The notes beneath the pieces were generated by a model. That model saw nothing but the letters and a program-made list of their open reading frames with translations, was not told the DNA's origin and searched no databases. Below, piece by piece: positions 25,006-33,630 of a stretch of DNA of 64,000 bases (its first letter is position 1; each line of letters begins with the position of its first letter). The stretch is from an uncultured Paracoccaceae bacterium (lineage in GTDB: Bacteria > Pseudomonadota > Alphaproteobacteria > Rhodobacterales > Rhodobacteraceae). Where the stretch lies: NCBI GenBank assembly GCA_947493745.1, contig CANLSM010000001.1:1-64000 (forward strand). Direction: 5' to 3'. The translations under genes and the position numbers were made by a program.

Positions 25006-26238
25006 ATGTCACGTCCATTGTCCGGCCTTCGTGTCATCGATTTCACCCATGTTCTTGCGGGGCCCGCATGCTCCTACTTTCTGGGGCTGATGGGCGCGGA
25101 GGTCATCAAGGTGGAATCCGTCGCGAAAGGCGATGCAATGCGGCATCGGGGCGGAACAGATCAGGATGCCGCCGCCGCAGGCATGAGCACGGCCTATCAG
25201 ACCCAGGGCGCGGGGAAGTCGTCGATCGCGGTGGATCTGGAAACGGCGACCGGGCTGGAGGTGATGGAGCGGTTGCTCAGATCCGCCGATGTATTCGTCG
25301 AGAACCACCTGCCCCGGACACTGGACCGACTGCACCTGCGCGAAGATCGCACGCGTCGGCTGAACCCGCGCCTGATCCATTGCGCCATGACCGGCTACGG
25401 TCGGGGCGGCGACCGGGAAAACATGCCCGCCTATGACGTCAACATTCAGGCGGCCAGCGGGCTGATGTCCCTGACCGGCACCAGAGCAAGCGGGCCGACG
25501 CGCACCGGTGCTCCGGTCATGGATTACAGCGTCGCCTTGGCGGCAGGCTTTGCGATCTGTGCGGCCCTCAATGACCGTCATCGCACCGGGCGTGGCAGCT
25601 TCATCGATGTCTCCATGCTGGAAACCGCATTCACCCTTATGAGTTCGACCATCACCGATTTCATGGCCACCGGAAACACCCCGACCCAACGCGGAAATGC
25701 CGCCAACAGCCGCAGTCCGGCGGCAGGCAGCTTCCCCTGCAAGACCGGGCTGCTGAGCCTTGGGGTCAACGAAGAGCCGCAGTTCGACGCGTTGGCCGAG
25801 GTCCTCGACAGGCCCGAATGGAAGAGCGATCACCGTTTTGCCACGCCAGCCTCGCGCAAGGCATATTCGACCGAGTTGGAGGCGGAGCTTCTCGATGCTC
25901 TCTCCGCTCGGTCTGCCGAGGACTGGGAGAGGCTCATGTCAGCCGCAGGTGTTCCCGCAGCCATGGTTCGCACTCTCCCCGAAAGCCTCGGTCTGAACCA
26001 GGTGGCAGAGCGGGGATACCTGCGGATGCTGCCAGACACAGACAGGCGTGTCCCGACTTTGCCCTTCCGGTTTGATGGCGAGGACATTCCGCAACTGTCA
26101 TCCGGAGCACCGGCCCTCGGACAGCACACTCTTGAGACGCTTGGCACGTTGGGGTTCAGCGCGGACGAAATACAGCATCTTCTGGCAGAAGGTGTGGTCG
26201 GGTCACCTCGACACATCGGATCGGAGACCGATTTGTGA
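25006..26238 (+). CDS. CaiB/BaiF family (family III) CoA-transferase
   Basis: A 410-residue CoA-transferase. The opening LSGLRVIDFTHVLAGPACSYFLGLMGAEVIKVE is typical (core GLRVIDFTHVLAGP), followed by DLETATGLEVMERLL, the catalytic Asp probably in GAPVMDYSVALAAG, and the C-terminal LGQHTLETLGTLGFS. The gene starts two bases after tctA. Such a neighbour suggests that the imported acid is activated as its CoA thioester directly after uptake, for example an itaconate-, citramalate- or succinate-like acid. The identity is unknown. Confidence 0.88.
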   Translation: MSRPLSGLRVIDFTHVLAGPACSYFLGLMGAEVIKVESVAKGDAMRHRGGTDQDAAAAGMSTAYQTQGAGKSSIAVDLETATGLEVMERLLRSADVFVENHLPRTLDRLHLREDRTRRLNPRLIHCAMTGYGRGGDRENMPAYDVNIQAASGLMSLTGTRASGPTRTGAPVMDYSVALAAGFAICAALNDRHRTGRGSFIDVSMLETAFTLMSSTITDFMATGNTPTQRGNAANSRSPAAGSFPCKTGLLSLGVNEEPQFDALAEVLDRPEWKSDHRFATPASRKAYSTELEAELLDALSARSAEDWERLMSAAGVPAAMVRTLPESLGLNQVAERGYLRMLPDTDRRVPTLPFRFDGEDIPQLSSGAPALGQHTLETLGTLGFSADEIQHLLAEGVVGSPRHIGSETDL

Positions 26239-26328
26239 GGATTCGCATATCGGACACAATCCGGCAGCGATATCCTCCTTCTGCATTTATTTAAGCAATT
26301 GTTTCAAAAAGATATTGGAGGGGGTGAT

Positions 26329-27231
26329 ATGAACACTCTGCTCAGTGTGGGTTCGCGCGGGCCGGATGTGGCTGCGGCTCAGGAAGGACTGAACAACGCA
26401 GGACACAGCCTGCATCCACCACTCAAGACTGACGGGATATTCGGCGGGAAGACCCGTGCACGCACGCAGGAATTCCAACGCAGCAACAGCCTTGTCGCAG
26501 ACGGTGTCATTGGCCCCATGACGCTGAACATCCTGCAGCAGTTCATGGATCTCGTGGGGCTTGCCAAACCCTTGGGAACCGGCGCGGAGGCTGCCGCGCG
26601 TCAGCGTGTTGTCGATATGGCGCGGAAATACCACCTCAACCATGGCTGGCGCGCGACCGACAAACTGGGGGCGGACCACCTGCGCATTGCGGCCAATCTC
26701 TGCTTCGACCAGCAGACCCGCGCCCGTCAGGGCGGCGTTCCTCTGGCTGGCATATGGCAGCTTGCGGCCCCACCGAAACCGCCCGCAATGGCCTGTGTCA
26801 CCATTTCCAAAACCGCCGAGCGGAACTACGCGCAGGGTGCACCGGGGCGAAACAACTGGGATCTGCCGTCCTGGTGCGGGATCTTCGCGCTTGCGGTTTA
26901 CAAATCAGCCGGTCTGAAGCTGTCGTCCTGGCCGCTGCGCATCAAGGGCCTGTCAAAGCATCCCGCCGAGTTTCGGCCGGTGATGAAGAAGGCTGATCTC
27001 AAGGTGGGCGATCTGGGGATCTTCGATTTCGCACCGAACCACGTGAACCATCATTTTCTGGTGGTCAAGATCGACGGCGACAACATCACCTCCATCGACG
27101 GGAACATCACCGATACAATCGGCGGCACAAAGGTTCAGACGATCGCGCAGCGAAACCGGTTCACCGTGAGCGGGATTTTCAATCACAAGTTCAGCGCATT
27201 CGTCTCCCCGATCTGGGGTTCGGTTCTTTAG
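26329..27231 (+). CDS. Peptidoglycan-binding/CHAP-like cysteine amidase candidate
   Basis: A 300-residue protein. Residues 5-70 form a PG_binding_1 domain (GSRGPDVAAAQEGLN, TDGIFGGKTRARTQEFQ, VADGVIGPMTLNIL). Residues ~175-300 resemble a CHAP/NlpC-type amidase: Cys in SWCGIFALAVYKS, KVGDLGIFDF, His in VNHHFLVV and an Asn/Asp in SIDGNITD. No signal peptide or membrane segment is visible, so export by Sec is not indicated. It stands alone after the CoA-transferase gene, with a strong GGAGGGGGTGAT ribosome site before the ATG at 26329. A role in cell-wall turnover, or as an effector-type hydrolase, is inferred. Confidence 0.7.
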   Translation: MNTLLSVGSRGPDVAAAQEGLNNAGHSLHPPLKTDGIFGGKTRARTQEFQRSNSLVADGVIGPMTLNILQQFMDLVGLAKPLGTGAEAAARQRVVDMARKYHLNHGWRATDKLGADHLRIAANLCFDQQTRARQGGVPLAGIWQLAAPPKPPAMACVTISKTAERNYAQGAPGRNNWDLPSWCGIFALAVYKSAGLKLSSWPLRIKGLSKHPAEFRPVMKKADLKVGDLGIFDFAPNHVNHHFLVVKIDGDNITSIDGNITDTIGGTKVQTIAQRNRFTVSGIFNHKFSAFVSPIWGSVL

Positions 27232-27272
27232 ACGAACAGGCCCGGCAAAGAGTTGGTCCGAACGCGTGACCG

Positions 27273-27288
27273 CAAGCCGACAGGCTTG
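27273..27288. terminator. Hairpin between convergent genes
   Basis: CAAGCC (27273-27278) pairs with GGCTTG (27283-27288) around GACA. It lies in the 88-base gap between the ends of the amidase-like gene and the RibD-like gene. No T tract follows on either strand, so it is only a weak candidate for a bidirectional terminator. Confidence 0.35.
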
Positions 27289-27319
27289 GGGATATGGCGA
27301 TGAGACGTCTTTGTCAGCA

Positions 27320-27862
27320 TCAGGATGCTGGCAAAACCTCATATCGTGTCGTGACCAGACCCGATGGAAACGATCTTGATCCGGTCAGCCTCAGGTCGAC
27401 ATCCGCGTTCAGCGCGCCGAACATCCGTTTGCCCGATCCGATAAGGATTGGCGCGACCGTGACGGTCATATCCGAAATGAGCCCTTCCCGGAGAAAGCTC
27501 TGAATCACCTTTCCCCCGTCGATGTAGGCGCGTTTCCAGCCCTGCCCTGACAGGGTCCCCATGAGGTCCTGCGGCGTCTGCGCGGAAATGCGGACCTTGT
27601 CGCGAAGCTCTTTCGGAACGTCGTCCGTTTCCAGTTTATGGCTCAAAATAACGACAGGTTTTTCATAGGGCCACGCATCGAAGCTCAGCAAGGTTCGGAA
27701 CGAACCGCTGCCCATCACAAGACCATCCTTGTCGGCCATGAAATCGTCATAGCCATGATCCTCGCCATCGGTTTTCTGCTTCATAAGCCAGTCGAGGCTG
27801 AAATCATCGCGCGCCACGTATCCGTCAAGGCTCATTGCCATGAAGATATGTCCGGTCGGCAT
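27320..27862 (-). CDS. Dihydrofolate reductase family protein (RibD C-terminal type)
   Basis: A 180-residue NADPH-dependent reductase fold. The N-terminus HIFMAMSLDGYVARDD, the middle VMGSGSFRTLL and the C-terminal GWKRAYIDGGKVIQSFL, IGSGKRMFG match the YyaP/RibD_C group. The ATG at 27862 follows CCGGAGAACAG. The substrate is unknown; members are often single genes of uncertain role. It is transcribed leftwards and ends facing the amidase-like gene. Confidence 0.85.
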   Translation of the reverse strand: MPTGHIFMAMSLDGYVARDDFSLDWLMKQKTDGEDHGYDDFMADKDGLVMGSGSFRTLLSFDAWPYEKPVVILSHKLETDDVPKELRDKVRISAQTPQDLMGTLSGQGWKRAYIDGGKVIQSFLREGLISDMTVTVAPILIGSGKRMFGALNADVDLRLTGSRSFPSGLVTTRYEVLPAS

Positions 27863-27999
27863 GTTCTGTTCTCCGGATATCTGCATCGGGAAGATCACTT
27901 TGCTATCACAGGACATCCGCAGCATGAAACGGCACATAAGCTTCTTGTTGCTGGCGCGACCTGATCAGAATTCGCAGAAGCCGTGTCAGCTGGACGGTC

Positions 28000-28734
28000 T
28001 CACTTCAGCTCATAGCTCGGCAAATGCATCAGCGCGGACCGCAACGCATCTCCCCAGCCTTGGGAGATCGCCTGATAATATGCGTCATCGCCTTCGATGC
28101 GGGGCTGGTTTCTGGCCTCGAAACTGTCCTTCGCGTAGGTTTGCAGATCGAGCGGCAGACCTACCGAGAGGTTCGCCTTGATCGTCGAATCGAAGGACAC
28201 CATCAGCAGTTTGATGGCATCCTCGAAACTCATATCTGCCTCATAGGCCCTGACCAGAATCGGTTTGCCGTATTTTGTCTCACCGATCTGAAAGAACGGC
28301 GTGTCATCGGTGACTTCGATGAAATTGCCTTCCGGGTAGATCATGAAAAGGGTTGGTGAGCCACCTTTGATCTGGCCGCCGACAATGACCGACGCCTTGA
28401 ACTTCGCGCTGGCTGTCTGGCCGTCCGGGCCGCTGCTCTCGATCACCTCTTTCAGGGTTTCACCGACAACGCGCGCGACCTGAAACATCGTGGGCTGTTC
28501 GAGAATGGTCGGGCTGCGCTCGGACGGGGTCTTGGAGCGCTCTTCCAACAGGCTGATGAGCGCCTGTGTTGTCGCCAGATTGCCAGCCGTCATAAGGGTG
28601 ATGACGCGCTCACCCGGCGTCTCGAATGTGAACATCTTCTTGGTCACGGAAAAATTGTCCACGCCCGCATTGGTACGCGTGTCAGACATGAAGACGAGGC
28701 CGGTGTTGAGACGAAGGCCGACGCAGTAGGTCAC
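28000..28734 (-). CDS. Anbu (ancestral beta-subunit) proteasome-type peptidase
   Basis: A 244-residue N-terminal-nucleophile hydrolase. After removal of the initiator residue the chain starts with Thr (TYCVGLRLNTGLVFMSD), as in proteasome beta subunits and HslV. SDTRTNAGVDNFS and VTKKMFTF, with Lys in the expected place, follow the Anbu pattern. Residues near SVIVGGQIKG correspond to the core strand pair. The start is GTG at 28734. Its neighbours (two transglutaminases, an alpha-E protein and an ATP-grasp protein) are the established Anbu neighbourhood. Its substrate remains unknown; the linked genes suggest a peptide made and trimmed within the cell. Confidence 0.9.
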   Translation of the reverse strand: MTYCVGLRLNTGLVFMSDTRTNAGVDNFSVTKKMFTFETPGERVITLMTAGNLATTQALISLLEERSKTPSERSPTILEQPTMFQVARVVGETLKEVIESSGPDGQTASAKFKASVIVGGQIKGGSPTLFMIYPEGNFIEVTDDTPFFQIGETKYGKPILVRAYEADMSFEDAIKLLMVSFDSTIKANLSVGLPLDLQTYAKDSFEARNQPRIEGDDAYYQAISQGWGDALRSALMHLPSYELK

Positions 28735-28785
28735 TTTGGGAATCCGGTACTAGAGTTCAGGCGACAAATTCAATCGCCCATGTGT

Positions 28786-29583
28786 CTATTGCTGAATCTG
28801 CAGCGACACAATCATCGATTCCTCTGCATTCCCGACGCGCATGCCCGAAATCGGTGCCGCATCGCGCGAATCCAGTCCCGTTGCAACCCGGACATACCGC
28901 TCATCGGGTGATATCCCGTTCGACACGTCGAAACCGACCCAGCCCAGACCGTCGACATGAGCCTCGGCCCAGGCGTGACTGGCATCCTGGTCGATCCGGT
29001 CGTCTATCATCAGATATCCGCTGACATAGCGCGCAGGAACGCCGGCATTTCGGGCAGCCGAGATGAAGATCTGCGCGTGATCCTGGCACACGCCGCCGCC
29101 TGCCTGCAACGCTTCTTCAGCGGTCGTCCGGGCGGAGGTCTCGGCCTGACCATAAGGAACCGCGTCAAGGATTGTCTTTGACAGCTCGTGCAGGTTTCCC
29201 AGAACATCCCCCTTGCCGCGGACAATCTTCGACAGCTTCCTGACACCCGCTCCGGGTGCGGTGCGTTCGGTGCTCTGGGTGAAATGCCACAAGGGGGCCT
29301 TGCCGTAGACCTTGCCGAATACCCCGTCGGAGGAATGTGTTTCCACCTCTCCCGAGACGGTGAGCTTGATGCCGGTTGCACCCGGCTCTGCCTGCACCAG
29401 CGTCGTGTGGTTCTGGTACTGATCGACGAAGGACAATTCCTGTGCGCCGCCTGCAACATTGATATGCCAGTTGAGGATGGTCTGCTGTTGAGAGCTTGCA
29501 GGCGTCAGGCGGACCTGCTGCAGCGCATAGATCACCGGCGCATCATAGAGGTACTCGGTCGTATGCGTAATGCTGAGCTTCAT
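28786..29583 (-). CDS. Transglutaminase-like cysteine protease (Anbu cluster)
   Basis: A 265-residue protein with a bacterial N-terminal beta domain (residues 1-90, MKLSITHTTEYLYDAPV) and a transglutaminase-like core. The catalytic triad is visible: Cys in GGGVCQDHAQIF, His in DASHAWAEAHVDG, and Asp in WVGFDVSNG. No signal peptide is seen. The ATG at 29583 is preferred to the GTG at 29595 by its spacing from GGATAGG. Members of this group act as peptidases or amide-bond-forming enzymes. It lies between the alpha-E gene and Anbu, on the same strand. Confidence 0.9.
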   Translation of the reverse strand: MKLSITHTTEYLYDAPVIYALQQVRLTPASSQQQTILNWHINVAGGAQELSFVDQYQNHTTLVQAEPGATGIKLTVSGEVETHSSDGVFGKVYGKAPLWHFTQSTERTAPGAGVRKLSKIVRGKGDVLGNLHELSKTILDAVPYGQAETSARTTAEEALQAGGGVCQDHAQIFISAARNAGVPARYVSGYLMIDDRIDQDASHAWAEAHVDGLGWVGFDVSNGISPDERYVRVATGLDSRDAAPISGMRVGNAEESMIVSLQIQQ

Positions 29584-29595
29584 GATATCGCGCAC

Positions 29596-30537
29596 CTATC
29601 CATTGAACTGGTAGTCCCGTTCGATCTGCTGGCCGATCGCGTTGTTGTCTCGGATGAAATCGGTGATGAACTGATGCAAACCCTCGTCAAAGATCGACGC
29701 AATGGTGTGCTTTCGCAACTTCTCCCGCTGAGCATCTATCAGGTCGTGGCAGGGCCTGCGCTGGCCATAATCCTTTGCCAGGAACTCCAGCTTTTCCTCG
29801 ATCAGGCGGCTTGAGAACGACAGTGACCTTGGAAAACGCGCATCGAGAATAAGAAACTCGGCGATGGTCGCGGACGTCATGTCATCCTCGTTGAGCCACC
29901 GGAACGACCGATGTGCCGAAACCGACCTCAGGATGGTTTCCCATTGCACGTTGTCGAGCGGAGAGCCAACAAAACTCGCCGATGGCAGGAGCGTGAAATA
30001 CTTCACGTCAATGATCCGCGCCGTGTTGTCGGCACGCTCCACCGCGATCCCCATCTGGGCAAAATCGAAGATATCGTTGCGCAGCATCGTTCCATGCAGC
30101 GCGCCACGCACAAGCGCGCTCTGACGTCTGATCTGACCCAGAATTGCGGGCAGGTCGGTCTCTTTGACAGGGCGTTTCAGCGCGTCCTTCAGGGTCATCC
30201 AGTTCTCGTTCACGGCCTCCCAGACCTCGGTGGTGAGCGCCGTGCGAACCATACGGGCATTTGTGCGGGCCTTCTCCGCTGCCGAGATCACGCTTGACGG
30301 ATTTGCAGGATCGCGCAGCAGGTAATCGACCACGCTGCCGGCGCTGTAGCCGTCATACTTCTCATCATAGCCAGCCCGAGCACCGGCGGTCGTGACAACC
30401 GATTTCCATTCGGACGTGGCATCATGTGACCGGGTCAGCGCAATTCTGAATCCGGCCTCGACCAGTCGCGCGGTATTTTCGCTGCGCTCCAGAAACCGGA
30501 ACATCCAGTAGAGGCCGCCTGCGGTTTTTCCAAGCAT
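29596..30537 (-). CDS. Alpha-E domain protein
   Basis: A 313-residue all-helical protein of the alpha-E family (formerly DUF403). The N-terminus MLGKTAGGLYWMFRFLERSENTARLVEAG (seen by its parts GGLYWMFRFLERSENTARL) is highly typical, as are NARMVRTALTTEVWEAVN and ERADNTARIIDVKYF. The biochemical role is not established; it is nearly always linked to a circularly permuted ATP-grasp protein, from which only 4 bases separate it here. It is probably a partner subunit of the ATP-grasp enzyme. Confidence 0.92.
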   Translation of the reverse strand: MLGKTAGGLYWMFRFLERSENTARLVEAGFRIALTRSHDATSEWKSVVTTAGARAGYDEKYDGYSAGSVVDYLLRDPANPSSVISAAEKARTNARMVRTALTTEVWEAVNENWMTLKDALKRPVKETDLPAILGQIRRQSALVRGALHGTMLRNDIFDFAQMGIAVERADNTARIIDVKYFTLLPSASFVGSPLDNVQWETILRSVSAHRSFRWLNEDDMTSATIAEFLILDARFPRSLSFSSRLIEEKLEFLAKDYGQRRPCHDLIDAQREKLRKHTIASIFDEGLHQFITDFIRDNNAIGQQIERDYQFNG

Positions 30538-30541
30538 ACCG

Positions 30542-31969
30542 CTAGTCCTCCAGAACCCAGGTGTCTTTCGTGCCGCCGCCCTGGCTGGAATTCACGACCA
30601 GCGAACCCTCCTTCAACGCAACGCGGGTCAGCCCGCCGGGCGTGATGTTCATGCCGGTGGGCGACACCAGCACGAAGGGCCGCAGATCCACATGCCGCGG
30701 CGACAAACCCTTCTTCACGAAGATCGGAACCGTCGAGAGCGACAATGTCGGTTGCGCGATGTAGTTACCGGGGCTTCGTTTCAGCTTCGCGGCGAAACGC
30801 GCGATCTCCTTCTTGCTGGCAGCGGGTCCGACCAGCATCCCGTATCCGCCGGATCCGTGAACCTCTTTCACGACAAGCTCGGACAGATTGTCCAGCACGT
30901 AAGCCAGCGTGTCGGGTTCCGAACAGCGCCAGGTCTGCACGTTCTTCAGGATGGCCTTCTCGCCGGTGTAGAATTCCACGATCTCGGGCATGTAGGAATA
31001 GATCGCCTTGTCATCGGCGATGCCGGTCCCGGGCGCATTGGCAATCGTGATGTTGCCGGCCCGATAGACATCCATGATCCCCGGCACACCCAGCATCGAG
31101 TCGCGGCGGAAATTCAGCGGATCCAGATAGTCATCGTCCACGCGGCGGTAGAGCACATCGATCACCTGGTAGCCCTGGGTCGTGCGCATCGCGATGTGAC
31201 CATCGACGACGCGAAGATCATGACCCTCGACCAATTCCGCGCCCATCTGATCGGCGAGAAACGAATGCTCGAAATAGGCCGAGTTGTGGATCCCCGGCGT
31301 CAGGACCGCAACCGTCGGCTTGCCCGCGCAGTTTGCGGGCGCAGAGGCCGCCAGCGACCGTCGCAGGTTCTTGGGATAGTTGCTGACCGGCTGAACCTTG
31401 TTCTGGCTGAAAAGCTCGGGGAACATCTGCAGCATCGTCTCGCGGTTTTCCAGCATGTAGGAGACGCCCGACGGCGTGCGTGCATTGTCCTCAAGAACGA
31501 AGAAGTCATTCTCGCCGGTGCGGACAATGTCGGTGCCCACGATATGCGTGTAGACATTGCCCGGCGGGGTGAACCCGATCATCTGGGGCAGAAACGCCTC
31601 GTTGCGGGCAATCAGGTCGACCGGGATAACACCGGCGCGCAATATCTCCTGCCGGTTATAGACATCGTGCAGGAAGGCATTGATTGCCCGCACGCGCTGC
31701 TCGATGCCTTTGGACAACCGGGTCCATTCCCGGTTCGAGATGATCCGCGGGATCAGATCGAAGGGGATCAGACGTTCCTGCGCGGCGGCCTGACCATAGA
31801 CGTTGAAGGTTATGCCCGTGCGCCGGAAAAAGGCCTCGGCCTCTTTCGACTTCTTGATCAGGCGGGACGGATCCTCGTTCGAGAACCACTTCTGGTATTC
31901 CCGATAGGGTGCACGAACACCATCCGGTCCCAGAAGCATCTCGTCAAAGTGGTTTTGGTCTTGCTCCAT
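30542..31969 (-). CDS. Circularly permuted ATP-grasp type 2 protein
   Basis: A 475-residue protein of the CP_ATPgrasp_2 family. Recognisable are the N-terminal FDEMLLGPDGVRAPYREYQKWF (shown as DGVRAPYREYQ), IISNREWTRLSKGIEQRVRA, FVLEDNARTPSGVSYMLENR, and the nucleotide-binding KEVHGSGGYGMLVGP. The C-terminus ends with SSQGGGTKDTWVLED, a family hallmark (core QGGGTKDTWVLED). ATP-grasp enzymes usually ligate a carboxylate to an amine, so peptide or amide formation is expected. It starts the core of the Anbu cluster with the alpha-E gene after it. Confidence 0.92.
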   Translation of the reverse strand: MEQDQNHFDEMLLGPDGVRAPYREYQKWFSNEDPSRLIKKSKEAEAFFRRTGITFNVYGQAAAQERLIPFDLIPRIISNREWTRLSKGIEQRVRAINAFLHDVYNRQEILRAGVIPVDLIARNEAFLPQMIGFTPPGNVYTHIVGTDIVRTGENDFFVLEDNARTPSGVSYMLENRETMLQMFPELFSQNKVQPVSNYPKNLRRSLAASAPANCAGKPTVAVLTPGIHNSAYFEHSFLADQMGAELVEGHDLRVVDGHIAMRTTQGYQVIDVLYRRVDDDYLDPLNFRRDSMLGVPGIMDVYRAGNITIANAPGTGIADDKAIYSYMPEIVEFYTGEKAILKNVQTWRCSEPDTLAYVLDNLSELVVKEVHGSGGYGMLVGPAASKKEIARFAAKLKRSPGNYIAQPTLSLSTVPIFVKKGLSPRHVDLRPFVLVSPTGMNITPGGLTRVALKEGSLVVNSSQGGGTKDTWVLED

Positions 31970-32026
31970 CAGGCCAACGTAGAGGAATTCCTGTGATCTA
32001 CAAAGTACTTGTGGGATGAAATCAGT

Positions 32027-32806
32027 CTACGCGACCCTCAGCACTTCGACTGACTGTTTTTTGAGCTCCATCCAGCCGTAGGATGTCATGAAAGACACAT
32101 CCGCTGCGTCGCGCCCGACACCGATACGGATGATCTCTGGCGGTCGGGACATGCCTGTCGGATCGACCAGATGCCAGGAACCGCTCAGGTAGACCTCCAC
32201 TACCGCATGAAAGTCCTGCGGTGTGACCTCGGGCGCGTAGGCGCTGACGAAGCGTGCAGGGATGCCGGCGGCGCGCACCATCGCAATCAGCACATGTGCA
32301 TAGTCGCGACAGACACCAGCCCGGCTCGCGAAGCTCTCCGTTGCGGTGGTCGCAGCGTCGCTTGCCCCATTGTCATACGTGAAGTTCGTCCTGATCCAGT
32401 CGCTCATGGCGGACACCTGAGATCCGCCCGACAGATGGCCGAACTGCGCCGGGACCAACTCGAAAAAGGCCTCCGGGTGGCAATAGCGTGACGGCATCAG
32501 GTACTTCGTCACATCGTTCGGGCTCTGCCAGGTTGCCGACGCGACAAGCTGGTCGAGTTCCGAGGCTGGTCTTGAGATGTTCACCACGGCCTCATACCGG
32601 CAGTCAAAGACAGGGCCTGCCTGCAGCCATCTGCGCGTACCGACCCCGTCTTCGCCGTCAATCCCGCGTTGAGAGACGTCAGGTGTGAAGACGATCTCCG
32701 ACTGACGGCATTCCTGCGCAGCGTCCGATGCGGCCTCGATCTGCAAAAGCACATCGCAGGGCCTCTCCGTGGTATATGAAAGGTGTGTTCGAACCGAGAA
32801 GAGCAT
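32027..32806 (-). CDS. Second transglutaminase-like protein (Anbu cluster)
   Basis: A 259-residue protein with the same layout as the first transglutaminase but clearly different in sequence. The triad appears as Cys in SRAGVCRDYAHVLIAM, His in TPQDFHAVVEVYL and Asp in WHLVDPTGMS. The N-terminal beta region begins LFSVRTHLSYTTE. The start is uncertain: ATG 32806 is chosen because the family domain starts there, while ATGs at 32830 and 32863 add residues without similarity. It precedes the ATP-grasp gene by 57 bases and is probably the first gene of the cluster. Confidence 0.82.
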   Translation of the reverse strand: MLFSVRTHLSYTTERPCDVLLQIEAASDAAQECRQSEIVFTPDVSQRGIDGEDGVGTRRWLQAGPVFDCRYEAVVNISRPASELDQLVASATWQSPNDVTKYLMPSRYCHPEAFFELVPAQFGHLSGGSQVSAMSDWIRTNFTYDNGASDAATTATESFASRAGVCRDYAHVLIAMVRAAGIPARFVSAYAPEVTPQDFHAVVEVYLSGSWHLVDPTGMSRPPEIIRIGVGRDAADVSFMTSYGWMELKKQSVEVLRVA

Positions 32807-32859
32807 TGATTGTCCAAAGCCGGAGTGCATGTCGGAATGTCGACCCGAGCGGGTATCGC

Positions 32860-33630
32860 TCAAACCGACCGTATCGCCCCGCCATCGATCCGTATACGTG
32901 AACCGGTTATATAGGAGGCACGCTCTGACGCCAGAAAGACAACGACACTGGCGAATTCCGAAGGCTGCCCGTATCGACCGACCGGAATTGCAGCCGCCGA
33001 GGCACGGGCGACCTCTGCCACGTCCTTGCCGGTTCTCCCGGCTGCAGCGGCATCGAGTTCATCCACTCTTTGGGTGTGAATTCGACCGGGCATGACCACA
33101 TTTACCGTGACACCATCGGCGGCGACCTCACCTGCCAGCGTCTTCGACCATCCGACAACCGCAGAGCGGATACCGTTCGACAGCGCCAGATTGGGGATCG
33201 GCTGCTCCACCCCCGATGAGGTAATGGAAATGATCCGCCCCCACCCCCGCGTCTTCATCGATGGCAGAAGCCGTCCGTTCATATGGAAGAGATTGGCCGC
33301 CATGGCCTCGAAATGCGCAACCCACTGCCCGCGCTCCGCCGCCTGTGCGGTACCCGGTGGCGGGCCTCCGCCATTATTGACGATGATATCCACGCCGCCT
33401 TCTGCCAGAAGCGTATCCGTGACGGCGTCCACCTCGCCTATATCCGACAGATCCAGTTTCACGGGTCGTACCTGCTTCTGACCATCCGCCCACTCCGCGA
33501 TCTTGTCGACCGAACGGGCGGCAGCGACCACATCAGCCCCTTCTGCGGCCAGTCCCTTTGCGATGGCCATCCCGAGGCCCCGGCTGGCGCCTAGCACCAG
33601 TGCACGTTTGCCGTTCAGTCCCAGATCCAT
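32860..33630 (-). CDS. SDR family oxidoreductase
   Basis: A 256-residue classical short-chain dehydrogenase. The coenzyme motif is VLGASRGLGMAIAKGL, the structural motif VNNGGG (usual NNAG), and the catalytic region shows SITSSGVEQPIPN with Ser. The expected Tyr-x3-Lys is replaced by LALSNGIRSAVVGWSK, where only Lys-like positions remain; this atypical subgroup is common in catabolic operons. The substrate is unknown. Its start overlaps the stop of the DapA-type gene by one base, so they are co-transcribed. Confidence 0.85.
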   Translation of the reverse strand: MDLGLNGKRALVLGASRGLGMAIAKGLAAEGADVVAAARSVDKIAEWADGQKQVRPVKLDLSDIGEVDAVTDTLLAEGGVDIIVNNGGGPPPGTAQAAERGQWVAHFEAMAANLFHMNGRLLPSMKTRGWGRIISITSSGVEQPIPNLALSNGIRSAVVGWSKTLAGEVAADGVTVNVVMPGRIHTQRVDELDAAAAGRTGKDVAEVARASAAAIPVGRYGQPSEFASVVVFLASERASYITGSRIRIDGGAIRSV

